Below are positions 9,995-20,683 of a stretch of 64,000 nucleotides of DNA, piece by piece. The DNA is taken from positions 20,525,742-20,589,741 of the forward strand of contig OZ024720.1 of the NCBI GenBank assembly GCA_964016875.1, read 5' to 3'. The stretch is from Fallopia convolvulus (lineage: Eukaryota; Streptophyta; Magnoliopsida; Caryophyllales; Polygonaceae). Position numbers and translations under genes: made by a program. Under the pieces are notes generated by a model that searched no databases, was not told the DNA's origin, and saw only the letters and a list, made by a program, of their open reading frames with translations. How positions within the stretch are numbered: position 1 is the stretch's first letter; each line of letters opens with the position of its first letter.

Positions 9995-10788
9995 ACAACC
10001 TGTGTTGCGTTGAAAGGCCATTGTTTGGGATAATCTTACAGTCCCTGCAACTCCTCTTGTCCCTTCTTCTGAGCAAGAAAAAGTCAATATGTGTCTTGTT
10101 TGGAGCACTCTTGTAGGTAATCAAGTGCTCCTCCTTCTTTTTGAACCAAGAGTTTGCTATTACACAACCAGAGGCCATTGAGAACTCAAGTAAGTCCCAA
10201 CCTCCATCATTTCTATCACCGAAAGAAAAACCTCCAAGCACTTCTTCATAACCATCACCCGACCATCCGATGTGGCCATTAAAATCACCTCCTATCACCA
10301 CCTTTTCCGTCACGGGGATACTCCTCATCATCTCATTCAGGTCTTCCTAAAAACGTCTCTTTGCTTCTCCATCTAAACCTTCATGAGGGGCATAGGCACT
10401 TATGACATTTTAATGCTTCTCCTCCAATCACCAACTTTATACTCAGTAGTCGATCACTTCTGCGATCCACTTGGACCACACTGTCCCTCAACTTGGCATC
10501 AACCAGAATACCCACCCCGTTTCTGCTACTCGACGCTCCTTCATACCATAACTTCCACCCATCAATCTCCCGTGCTTTGTTACCTTTCCACTTAGTCTCT
10601 TGGATGCATGCAATGTCAACGTTCTGTTGTTGTAGGATCTTGACCAGCTCGATTGATTTTCCCGTGAGTGACCCCACATTCCAAGTTACTAATCTCAAGC
10701 AAGTTCTTGCTCTTCTACCTCGGCTATCCCTGTTATACTTTAGCAGAACCATCGAGTGAAAAAGCTCTACAGAGTTGTACACAAGCAC
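9995..10788 (-). pseudogene. RTE-clade LINE endonuclease domain, right copy (inverted, broken)
   Basis: This is a minus-strand copy of 1404-2197 with TWNVGS, IQETKW, GGDFNGHIG and IDFFLL. Unlike the left copy, it keeps the conserved Asp of IDFFLL. The same frame break separates the two ORFs (10788-10381 and 10331-9879, the latter running on into the LTR), so that lesion predates the duplication. It lies head to head with the plus-strand RT part at 10788, an arrangement that cannot encode a full LINE protein. Confidence 0.87.
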
Positions 10789-11942
10789 TTAGTCACCGTG
10801 TCGGACAACCAATTTGGTTTTATGCCAGGGTGGTCATCTATTGAGGCTATTCATCTGATCAGAAGGTTGGTAGAGGCATACATAGAGAAGAGGAAAAATC
10901 TGCACATGATTTTTATCGATTTGGAAAAAGCGTATGACACGGTGCCTAGGGAGTTGCTTTGGAGGTGTTTGGAGACGAGAGAGGTTTCAGAGACTTATAT
11001 CAGAATTCTGAAAGATATGTATAAAGGCTCGCTGACAAGTGTGTGCACCCCGGGGGGAAACACAAATTTTTTCCAAGTAGGAGTCGGCTTGCACCAGGGG
11101 TCGGCTTTAAGCCCCTTTCAGTTTGTCGTCATACTGGATGTGTTGACGAGGGGGATTCAGGAAGAGGTACCGTGAAGTATGATGTTCGCTGATGACATAG
11201 TGTTGGTGGACGGGTCTAGGGAGGGAGTTTGCGGAAAGCTAGAACCTTGGAGAGAAGCTCGAGACAGAGGGTTTTAAGCTGAGCCTGACCAAGACAGAAC
11301 ATGTTGAGTTTAAGTTCAGACATGAGGTCGAGCCAGATGTTGAAGTCCATTTCAGAGGAGAGCTCATAGCAAAAAAGGAGATGTTCAGATACCTAGGCTC
11401 AGTCGTGCAAAGTGATGGGAGCATCGAGGAGGACATTAGTCACCGAATCCAAAGAGGTTGGCAGAAGTGGAGGGGTGCATCCGGAGTGCTATGTGACAGA
11501 AAAGTCCCACTAAAGCTCAAGGAAAGTTCTACAAATTTGTGATTAGAACAGCAATACTGTACGGGGCGGAGTGTTGGCCGACAACTAAGGCTCATGAGCA
11601 GAAGTGGTTGGTAGTAGAGATGAGGATGCTGAGGTGGATGTGCGGGCATACGAGACTGGACATGATCAAAAATGAAGTGATAAGGAGCAAGGTGGGAGTG
11701 GCCAGTATAGGTGAAAAGCTCAGAGAGTCGAGGCTCAGATGGTTCGGGCAAATACACAAGAGACCTCCAGATGCCCTAGTTCGAAGAATTGAGAGGCTGA
11801 TCGGTAGCAATTTTCGCAGGGAGAGAGGCAGAACGAAGAAGAGTTGGAAGGAAGTCATAAAACAAGACCTTACCGTGACGGCGGTCTCAGCAGACTTGGC
11901 ATTATGTAGGGACCAATGGCGTCAGAAAATTACAGTGACGTA
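10788..11942 (+). pseudogene. RTE LINE reverse transcriptase and C-terminal region (broken)
   Basis: This is the reverse transcriptase that copies LINE RNA at the nicked target. Visible in order: FGFMPGWSSIEAI, motif A FIDLEKAYDTVPRELLW, GLHQGSALSPF (motif B), MFADDIVLVD (the FADD catalytic box), GFKLSLTKTEHVEF, YLGSVVQSDGS, then the C-terminal ILYGAECW and MLRWMCGHTR segments characteristic of RTE. A TGA after EEVP (about 11175) and one more frame change before MIRTAILYG (11539) break the ORF. The N-terminal part of RT is missing because the segment starts at the rearrangement point. Confidence 0.88.
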
Positions 11943-12239
11943 GCGGTAGCAGGGAAGACTTGGAGAGAGTAGCTTGCTCTTTGCCTTATCTGTGTTTTTA
12001 GTTTCGCTGTTTTCGTTTTCTGTCTAATCTAGCATACTTTTTCGCTTTCGCTTTCTAATCCCCCCCTCTAGCCTTTCTATCGTTTGTTGCCCGCCTTTTA
12101 CCCCTTTACTTTGGACCATCCTTAGATACCCTCCTGACGCCGAGTTGGGGTAAGGGTGCGTACATCTCGACCCCCCAGATCCCGTTTATACTGGGTTCCA
12201 CCTGGGTAGATGTTGTTGTTGTTGTTGTTGTTGTTGTTT
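11943..12239 (+). other. RTE 3' untranslated region with (TTG)n tail
   Basis: The T-rich 3' end contains GTGCGTACATCTCGACC and TGGGTTCCACCTGGGTAG and ends in about nine GTT/TTG repeats (12209-12237). RTE elements characteristically end in short tandem repeats in place of poly(A). The same terminal block is found in the older RTE copy ending near 52876. Confidence 0.78.
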
Positions 12240-12762
12240 TGAGATGCTAAATCTTTCAATTTATTGTGACTATGATTCTTTCTTTTGTAATCATTGTTTT
12301 CTCTATGCTAAAACAATGTTTAAAGTTTACTTTCAGCTTCATTAAATTCTCGATCTCCATATATGTCCTAGATTTTTTTCTTATAATCCTTCTGCATGAT
12401 TCCATGTAATGTGTGAACTTCACGGACCACCATTGACGGCGAACTCCTTTTAGTGCTCTAGAAGTCGATACGGTTCCCACAAATTTGAGAGGAGCGATGA
12501 GGCGAGGATCTTGAATCCGAGGAGGAGATCAGGATTCCTTCTAAATTGGTGTTTGGCCCGTCCAGATTCATCGAAGCTTAAATTGGAGATGAGCGGGTGC
12601 TGATGTCGACTAACAAAGCCAGTTAGGGTTTGCGTTTTGTTTAGAAGGCGGTTGAACATGCGTGTTCTTTCGTGGGATTTCAAGCATTTCCACTAGTGTA
12701 TGTATCAATAAATACTTGCATGGGACGACGTACAATCCCGAAAAGAGATGTGCATAAATTTA
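12240..12762. other. Unassigned sequence between RTE and copia element
   Basis: Minus-strand ORFs of 74-77 codons (12256-12480 and 12450-12683) overlap and match no family I know. The segment 12430-12690 has a more balanced base composition than its surroundings and could be a fragment of a host gene or 5' UTR. Nothing firm can be said. Confidence 0.3.
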
Positions 12763-13077
12763 TGGGAATATATGCCAACTAGATAGATAAATATCTCCAC
12801 AAATATCTAGCTGATTAGTGATGCTTATAGTGTTAATTGGTCATATGGCTCTATTAGTCATAAGCTACAGTATAATGGTAGTTAAGTAGTTAAGCATTAG
12901 TATAAATAGCTAGCTATCTCTTTCTTTTTCCTCAAGACATTTGGGTAGAAGCTTTGAGAGCTTTTAGGACCCGTGTTTTCACCATTGTTGTATCTTGCTC
13001 ATTTAAGCTTGGTTCTTCTTCGATTTTGCTTTATCAATTTCATTATCTGGTTTCGTTGTCTGTTCTATTTGGTTATA
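12763..13077 (+). repeat. 5' LTR of copia element
   Basis: It matches 17713-18028 nearly base for base, with small differences such as GCCAACTAG versus GCGAGCTAG. It includes a probable promoter box GTATAAATAGC near 12900. The ORF beginning at 12973 starts inside this LTR and is not a genuine gene start. Confidence 0.85.
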
Positions 13078-13089
13078 TGGTATCAGAGC
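13078..13089 (+). other. Primer-binding site (initiator Met tRNA)
   Basis: TGGTATCAGAGC, complementary to the 3' end of initiator Met tRNA as in most Ty1/copia elements, lies immediately after the 5' LTR. Confidence 0.88.
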
Positions 13090-13170
13090 TTCAAGGATTT
13101 ACGATCCTGTGAAGCGACAAACATTCGCAATCAACCGCAATCGAAGTTCAAGTTCTCAAAACAGTCAACG

Positions 13171-14352
13171 ATGGTGCAAGACAGAGAATCGGTGGTTCGT
13201 GGTGATGGATCGGACTGGTTTCGCACCAGATTTCAGACCAGATCAAACGATCGAGGAAATCACTCCGATCCTCTCTTCCTCTCCAACTCAGATAACCCAG
13301 GTATGCAGCTTGTTACTCATTTGTTTGATGGCATGAATTTTGCTAGATGGAGTAGGAGCATCAAAAAGGCGTTGAGTGCTAAAATGAAGCTAGGGTTTAT
13401 CAATGGGGGTCTTCCAAAACCAGATTCAGATTCAGAGGATTTTGATCGCTGGGAACGGGTAGATAATATGGTGATGAGTTGGATCTTGTGTTCCATGGTT
13501 AGTGAGGTTTCACAGAACTTCAATTATGCAAATTCTGAACTAGAATTGTGGAAGGATATCTGTGAGAGGTATGTTGTTGTCAATGCTCCGTTGATTTATC
13601 AGTTGCAAAGAGAACTGAGTAATTTGAAGCAGGAGAATCTGTCCGTTGCTGCGTATTACAACAAGATGAAGAGGATCTGGGACGAGCTCCAGGCTATGGA
13701 TGGCATTCCATTGTGCAGTTGTGGAGCTGTACAACATTGTGGATGCTCTTTGATGAAAAGACTAGTCGATAGAGATTCGACATTGAAGCTTATGCAATTT
13801 CTCATGGGGTTGTCGAATACATATGACACCCTAAGGAGCACTTTGCTGTCAAAGGATCCATTGCCTTCTATCAATGTGGCTTGCAACTTAGTCATCCAGG
13901 AGGAAAAGAACCGAGAGATCACTGGTGTGCTTACACAGACTCACGATGCATTAGCTATGAACAGGATGCAAAATCAACACAAGCATAAGGCTGGCTATGG
14001 TAACACTGGTGGGAATGGAAATGCTCCAGGAAATTCTAGCTTTGCAAGAGATTGTAAGAAGGCTAAGATGGATAGGAAGTGTGATTTCTGTCAAGAACCT
14101 GGACATATCAAGGAGACATGTTTCAAGCTGGTAGGCTATCTTGAGTGGTGGAAAGGGCCAGGAATTCAGACCTCAGGTTCGGGAAAGATGATAGCCAACA
14201 TTCAAGATGAAGGAAGTTATGGAACACCATTAGACATGGAAGAGGCTGAACACAAGATTGATGAATCTATGGTTAATGCAATCTTCATGAAGGTGCTAGA
14301 GAAAATGAAAGGGAAAACAGTTGTCAATGAAGGGAGAAGTGGAGGACACTAG
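13171..14352 (+). CDS. Ty1/copia Gag polyprotein
   Basis: About 393 codons from ATG at 13171 (MVQDRESV) to TAG; upstream in-frame codons run back through the primer site and LTR, so 13171 is preferred. It forms the particle shell and binds RNA. A UBN2-type copia Gag core is visible (MNFARWSRSIKKAL, WILCSMVSEV, LQRELSNLKQENLSVAAYY), then one CCHC zinc knuckle CDFCQEPGHIKETC followed by FKLVGYLEWWKG. No internal stop occurs, so this Gag could still be translated, unlike pol downstream. The ORF stops just before the protease; whether that stop is original or acquired is unclear. Confidence 0.83.
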   Translation: MVQDRESVVRGDGSDWFRTRFQTRSNDRGNHSDPLFLSNSDNPGMQLVTHLFDGMNFARWSRSIKKALSAKMKLGFINGGLPKPDSDSEDFDRWERVDNMVMSWILCSMVSEVSQNFNYANSELELWKDICERYVVVNAPLIYQLQRELSNLKQENLSVAAYYNKMKRIWDELQAMDGIPLCSCGAVQHCGCSLMKRLVDRDSTLKLMQFLMGLSNTYDTLRSTLLSKDPLPSINVACNLVIQEEKNREITGVLTQTHDALAMNRMQNQHKHKAGYGNTGGNGNAPGNSSFARDCKKAKMDRKCDFCQEPGHIKETCFKLVGYLEWWKGPGIQTSGSGKMIANIQDEGSYGTPLDMEEAEHKIDESMVNAIFMKVLEKMKGKTVVNEGRSGGH

Positions 14353-17300
14353 TTGAATCTCGTAGGTATGAATTATGAAATTAATGAAAGATCTTCATGT
14401 TCAGTTAATAGTGCAGTAAGTCAGTGCACTTGGATAGTTGATTCAGGAGCAACTGATCATGTATCTTACAATACAGATATGTTTGTTGATTTGAGCATGC
14501 TTGCTATACCAATAAAGATAGGGTTACCAGATGGAACAAACCAGTTGGTTAAGTAACATGGAACTATATGTATTACACAGAAATGATTTTAGAGAATGTA
14601 CTGTACATTCTTGAGTTTAAGCACAACTTGATTTCAGTAACAAGATTGTTAACTGACAAGTCGAATGTGTTCATTTTTGGAACACATGGATGCATATTGC
14701 ATGACCTTTAACTGAGAAGGTGTTAGCATATGTACCAAGAGAAGGAGGGCTATACAAGCTAAGAACTGGAGCTGCAGAAGGAGTGTCTTTACAGGATAAT
14801 GGATTTAGTTTCAATCTTGTTAGTAGTGATATGGTTTTGCCTAAGCTGTTGAACAGCGTTTGTAATAACAAAGCAATAATAGACTTGTTACATGATCGTT
14901 TGGGACATATTTCAACAACCACACTTTTGCATTTACATGGTTGTAATAAGCTTGATGTTTCTCAGTTCAGTTGGAGACTTGCATTTTGGCTAAATCACAT
15001 AAGTTGCCTTTTAGACACATTTTGTCTTATGCTTCTCAGAATTTTGATTTAATACATATGGATGTTTGGGGTCCATATAAAACTCCAACATATTGTGGTG
15101 CTAGATACTTTCTGACTATTTTAGATGATCACTCAAGGGCAACTTGGGTGTTTTTGTTAAATAGAAAAGACCAAGTGTTGAGACTGGTTGACAGGTTCTT
15201 AAGGATGGTTCACACTCAGTTTGATGCCAGAGTAAAGGTTGTCAGGTCAGATAATGGGGCTGAATTTACACATAGGGCAATGACTACTTTGCTTGATGAC
15301 AGGGGCATTGTACATCAGAGGTCAGTGCCATGAGTTCCACAACAAAATGGAAGAGTGGAACGCAAGCACATACATCTTATTGAGACAACAAGAGCTTTAA
15401 GACTCTATGCAAATTTACCAATAAGGTTTTGGGGTGATTGTGTACTAGCAGCCACACATCTCATCAATTTAATGCCATCTTTAGTCTTAGAGTGGAAAAC
15501 ACCCTTCGAGTGTCTATTTGGGTAACCACTAGATTATGACAGTCTAAAGGTCATAGGTTGTTTATGTTATTCATTACAACCAAAAGAGCTTAGAGGTAAG
15601 TTTGATGCTACAGCAAATAAATATGTTTTTCTAGGTTATTCACCAGGGCAAAAGGGTTACAAAGTCATGGATTTAGAACATAAGAAGATATTTGTGGCCA
15701 CGCATGTGCTTTTCAAGGAAAATGTTTTCCCTTTCCATGCAGAAAAGATATCCTCTAATCCAAAGCCTCAACATTCTTTACCTATTGTCACACCAAGGTT
15801 TGATGATGAGCTTGTGCCACAGTTAACTCACTTACATCCTACAGAAAGCATGGAACCTGATGTTACTAGACTGTCTGTTGCATCACCTGGTTTGGAAAAT
15901 CAGCTCTCTCCAGGTCTAGATGATGTTATCATACCAGAATCACCTGATTTGTCCTCTGTTCCTGCAGAACAACTGCCACGACGCTCACAGAGAGTTGCTA
16001 AAGTTCCTGGAAAGTTGAAGGACTTTGTTTGTGGATATCTACCTCAAAATGTTCAAAATAATTTGCCACAAACTGATATTGATCTTGCAGCCACAGATGA
16101 ATTTTCTCAAACCTTTCATGTGGTGTCAATGTCAGATTTGGATGGCTTTTCTCCATCCTACGTGCGATCCTTGTTCAATGTGCTCTCAATTCCTGAACCT
16201 AGCACATATGAACAGGCCAAGCAGCACCAAGGATGGATTGATGCAATGAATAAGGAGCTCCAAGCACTCTAGGACAAGAATACTTGGGAGCTCACCATTC
16301 TACCTCCAGGGAAGAAAGCAATAGGAGCCAAATGGGTTTACAAGGTCAAATTTCTTCCTAATGGAGAGGTGGAAAGGCTAAAGGCAAGACTCGTGGCCAA
16401 GGGGTATAATCAAGTCAAAAATAAAGTATAAGCATACCTTCTCCCCCGTGGCCAAGTTCACCACAGTAAGAGTTCTTCTTGCCTTAGTTGCAGCCTATGA
16501 TTGGCCACTTCACCAATTAGATATTAATAATGCCTTCTTGCATGGCTTCTTGGAGGAAGAAGTTTATATGGAACCTCCACAAGGGTACTTTGGGGCTACA
16601 ACATGTCAAGTTTGCAAGCTCAAACGTTCTTTATATGGCCTCAAACAGGCTAGTCGACAATGGAATATAGAACTTAATAGACATCTAGTTAAGATGGGTT
16701 TTGTACAATCCAAGCAAGATTATTCTCTTTTTACTAAGACATCAGCAGGATCAATCACTGTGGCACTCATTTATGTCGATGATATGATTCTATCTGGGAA
16801 AAACTCTACAGAAATTCAGGCTACAAAACAAGCACTTGATAAAGCCTTTACAATTAAAGTCTCGGGCTTGCATGATACTTCCTAGGCATTGAAATTTCCA
16901 GATCATCAAAAGGAATTTGAATTAATCAGCGGAAGTATATAATTGATCTTCTTACAGATTCAGGTCTGCTTCATTGCAAAGCAACCTCATTTCCAATGCA
17001 ATGTAACCTGCATTTGAATCCAGATACAGGAGAGCTTATTCCTGAACCAGAAAGCTACAGGCACATCATTGGGAAGCTCTTATATCTCACTCTCTCTAGG
17101 CCTGATATTTCATATGCAGTGCAACAGCTGAGTCAGTTCATGGTTAGTCCACGAAAGCCACACATGGAGGCATCCCACTATTTGCTCAGGTACTTGAAAG
17201 GGACTGTAAATGCCTCACTCTTCTATTCTCGCAACATCAGTTTCTCCCTCAAAGCCTATTGTGACGCAGATTGGGGAAGTTGTATATTCAGTGGGAGATC

Positions 17301-17701
17301 AATTATTGGCTATTGTGTTTTTCTTGGTTCGTCTCTCATTTCTTGGAAGACAAAGAAACAAAAGACGGTTTCAAAGTCTTCAGCAGAGAGCGAACATCGA
17401 GCTAGTGTGGTTAGAGGGTTTGCTCAAGGACTTTCGTGTCAACATTCCTACCTCCATCCCACTCTATTGTGACAATCGAGCTGCAGAACAATTAGCTACA
17501 AATCCTGTTTATCACGAGAGAACCAAACACATGAGGATTGACTGCCATTATATTCGTGATATAGTTCAGTCTGGATTCATCACGACTGTACATGTGCCAA
17601 CACATCTCCAACTTTTTGATGTCTTCACCAAAGCCCTTGGAGCCCAGCATCACAATTTCCTCTGTCGCAAGCTTGGACTGGTTCTCCCTAGTCCAGCTTG
17701 A
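14353..17701 (+). pseudogene. Ty1/copia Pol (protease-integrase-RT-RNase H), broken
   Basis: Domains in order: protease with WIVDSGATDH (about 14430), GAG-pre-integrase segment near 14890 (DLLHDRLGH), integrase with DVWGPYKTPTYCG and SDNGAEF (15060-15270), then RT with KWVYKVKF, LDINNAFLHG and the YVDD catalytic box (about 16775), and RNase H with CDADWG and SKSSAESEH. Stops or shifts occur near 14554, 14900-15050, 15331, 15523, 16272, 16410, 16885 and 17400. The integrase also lacks a continuous zinc-binding region. The protein is dead but every domain is recognisable. Confidence 0.87.
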
Positions 17702-17712
17702 AGGGGGGCTAT
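17698..17712 (+). other. Polypurine tract of copia element
   Basis: TTGAAGGGGGGC directly precedes the 3' LTR. This is the expected plus-strand primer position. Confidence 0.7.
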
Positions 17713-18028
17713 GGGAATATATGCGAGCTAGATAGATAAATATCTCCACAAATACCTAGCTGATTAGTGATGCTTATAGTGTTAATTGGTGACATGGCTC
17801 TATTAGTCATAAGCTACAGTATAATGGTAGTTAAGTAGTTAAGCATTAGTATAAATAGCTAGCTATCTCTTTCTTTTTCCTCAAGACATTTGGGTAGAAG
17901 CTTTGAGAGCTTTCAGGACCCGTGTTTTCACCATTGTTGTATCTTGCTCATTTGAGCTTGGTTCTTCTTCGATTTTGCTTTATCAATTTCATTTTCTGGG
18001 TTAGTTGTCTATTCTATTTGTTTATAAA
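17713..18028 (+). repeat. 3' LTR of copia element
   Basis: Near-identical to 12763-13077, with the TATA-type box near 17850. The exact right end is uncertain by a few bases because TTTATAAAAAATTTA can be cut in more than one place. Confidence 0.82.
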
Positions 18029-18035
18029 AAATTTA

Positions 18036-19243
18036 CGGATGTATGTGCATACTAGTATGTATTCACGTACCTTATTATCTGCGTAAAAAATAAGGCAATT
18101 AGCATATAACTAATCAAGATATTTTTATATAAGGTAACAAATAATTGGATTATAATAATAACAAAATTGGCAAGGAGATTGCTAGTAATGTACGGTTACA
18201 AAGATAACTATTCAATAAAGCTATCTTAGTTAAAATACGATTCTATCTACAAATTAAAAAGAATATTTCAGAATTTGTATGATAGCATAAAAAAATGTTT
18301 TAATGATCTTCCTATTTATCATATCCAAAAATAAAAAATTGTTTCATAATGAGATTTTCTATCCTACATTATTAAAATATGGATAAGAATTTATTATATC
18401 AAAAAATAAAGGATCAATTTTTAAAAAAATGGGGTAGTGTGGTCCAATTTAAAAGTGACATGTGTTATTTAATAATGTTTTTAACCTCCGCTTTAGGTTA
18501 TAGTTATGATATTGATTTAGATGTGCACTTATATTTAGTTGGGTATATTTTTTAATTAAAAATGTGCGTGATTTTTAACTTTATATCTGCATAAATTTTT
18601 AAGTAAATAAATTATTATCTAAGTGTGGATGTAAATTGACCTAAATATACATCTATCAGATATTTGTAAACAAGAATAGAACTTGATTAAGTTGCTGCCG
18701 CTCCAGACGTACAGACTAATTAAATGGTTTATTAATGGGTTAAACAATCTCACATTATCGAACATAGGTCCCAATGTAAGAATATACGGAGCATCATTTA
18801 GAATATAATAATAGTATTTGCTTATAAGTTATGATACAGTTAAATGATCTTTCTGAATAAAAATAGATATAAATGATTTTATTTAATAAATATATACATT
18901 ATACGATTTAATCTATGAAAAAAAAAACACATGATATTGTTCAATATATAAGACATCACTTGAATTTACTTAATAAGAAAACATTGCATGCTTTTACGAA
19001 GAGTTCAAGAAGAAACTTTTAATAGGCTGCCCCCACGCAACTTTTATATAATAAGCTTTTGATGAAGGATCGTGAATCATGATCATAATTTAGTAGGGAG
19101 GAAATAGCATGCGCACGTTTTAGTCCCACTACAAGTAGCACTTTTAATAGGTTATATATAGAGATTGAATCAAATAAAAATGAGGTTTATCATGAAAACT
19201 AAGAATAAATTTGGACCTTTTGATTGAAACACTAAAAATGAAC
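18036..19243. other. AT-rich non-coding sequence
   Basis: No ORF, LTR or clear terminal inverted repeat was seen. It is probably old decayed transposon or intergenic DNA. Confidence 0.5.
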
Positions 19244-19248
19244 CTAGG

Positions 19249-20300
19249 TGTTGGATCGTAACCGGTTAGCAAGAGCTTGGAAACTGGTTGTTAAGTTGTT
19301 CCCAAGGCAGCGGAAAAAACAATATCGCAAGTAAATAAAACAGCACTAAACACAGTTCACTTATAGAGGAACCCCACTACAACCAACTAGTTGTATGGGT
19401 AAACCTCTACCTCCGCTTGGAGGATTTTGAATGAGCTACTTATATTATTCATATGTTCCTTAGTTACAAATAGCCAGATACAAAGTTCTCTGTTCCTACG
19501 AGTTCTACCTAACTCTAGCAACACTAATGTATCTTCTCAACTGGATTCCTAAGCGAACAACAACTAAATAAGTAACTCAAACCTTACACCGAATCGCAGT
19601 TCCCTTGCTCCAGGGAACTTGGCTTCACCGTCGTCGAGATTAGACACTCGTCGTCGGGGACTTCACTTCTTCTTTCTCTCTCTTTGTTGTGGGTATTGTG
19701 AATTCTGGGAGAAGTATTCAATCCGAGTACTATTCATTTGGCTTTATACGCAAGTGTACTTGGGCTTGAATCGCATCTTTCATTTGTGTCCGAAATGCCC
19801 TTTGCTTGATGCCCAAGTGGTACTTTCTTCACATGTAAATTCGATTTGAACTAGGTCAACTTCTTGAAACAATCGGACCGTTGGATCACTCATGACAGTC
19901 TGCTCCTCAGACTGTGCCTTCATCCTGTCCAAGACAGGATCCCGTGATATGCGTTGACGGTCCTTGTCTTCACATGTGAGTTCCCATGTCGTGGGAACTG
20001 TCCTCTTCAGAGTTCCTTTGGGAGAAACTCTTCATCGTGTAAGCTTGTGTTCTCTGATCATTCCTGTGAGTTTCCATTGCATGGGATCTTTCCTCTTCAG
20101 AGTTCCCTTGATGGGAACTCTTCATTGTGTGCTTCTGTGATCTTTGATCATTCATGGGAGTTTTTTGCTTAACCTGTGTTCCTTAGAAATACTTGATCAA
20201 AGCACACTAGTTCCCTTATGGCGTTTGTCATTATCAAAACTCGAAGAACTGTATCGTTGTTCCGATGTTTAGAACCAGATGTCCCAACATTGTCCCAACA
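19249..20300 (-). repeat. 3' LTR of SIRE-type element A
   Basis: 1052 bp with TG...CA ends, matching 28989-30042. It is rich in GTTCC/GGAAC pentamers. Small ORFs within it (for example 19619-19849) also appear in the other LTR and are not protein genes. Confidence 0.9.
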
Positions 20301-20314
20301 ATTTCCCCCTTTTT
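20301..20314 (-). other. Polypurine tract of SIRE-type element A
   Basis: On the minus strand AAAAAGGGGGAAAT ends at the 3' LTR start. Element B has the near-identical AAAAAGGAGGAAAT at 43435-43448. Confidence 0.82.
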
Positions 20315-20683
20315 GATGATGACAAACCCATCACAAAAATAAGCAAGTATTTCAAGGCATGACATGCGGATGAGTTCCTACGTGTACGTGTATTCCTAGG
20401 GAGCCACTTCTAGTGAATCACTGAGTTTGTACTTAGCTTTTTATGCAATTGTTCCCCCTTATCTATAGCGTATTCTATGATATCTTTTCAACTTAACTCA
20501 TCTCGCATTTTTTGTCTTTCCCCCTTTTGACATCATCGAAAACAAGTGAACACATAAATAGGGAAGGAAAGGAACACGCAATCATACTAAAAACCATTCA
20601 TTACTTAAGCAAAATATGTACATAGGAGCATAAGAAACAATATTTGTGGGAACAGTGAGGCTAAGGAGAAGGGAAAGAAAAGA

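Larger units (their letters stand above)
8639..10788 (-). repeat. Right arm of the ~2.15-kb inverted repeat
   Basis: Reverse complement of 1404-3553, comprising solo LTR plus RTE endonuclease. The outer edge at 10788 coincides with an abrupt switch to plus-strand RTE RT sequence, sharing a CTT overlap with the expected continuation. Confidence 0.85.
12763..18028 (+). mobile_element. Complete but inactive Ty1/copia retrotransposon
   Basis: Two LTRs of about 315 bp (12763-13077 and about 17713-18028) start TGGGAATATATG and share a TATA-type box (GTATAAATAGCTAGC). TGGTATCAGAGC follows the 5' LTR and a G-rich tract precedes the 3' LTR. AAATTTA occurs on both outer flanks (12756-12762 and 18029-18035), suiting a target duplication. 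Gag and all pol domains are present in the copia order protease, integrase, RT, RNase H, but with several stops and shifts. The LTRs remain very similar by eye, suggesting moderate age. Confidence 0.88.

Noticed and set aside
1404..10788. The foldback as a foldback (FB)-type DNA transposon
   Set aside because: The arms are LINE and LTR sequence with the LINE's own coding order, and there is no flanking duplication of the whole unit.
12688..12700. CCACTAGTG, a possible CACTA terminus
   Set aside because: No subterminal repeats or partner end nearby; a chance match to a short word.
13078..13090. TGGTATCAGAGC segments (also at 28975, 34973, 53830) as tRNA gene pieces
   Set aside because: They are retrotransposon primer-binding sites next to LTRs; no cloverleaf sequence surrounds them.
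12973..13170. Extension of the copia gag ORF to an upstream ATG at 12973
   Set aside because: It lies in the LTR and crosses the primer-binding site, so it is not a plausible translation start; ATG at 13171 fits better.
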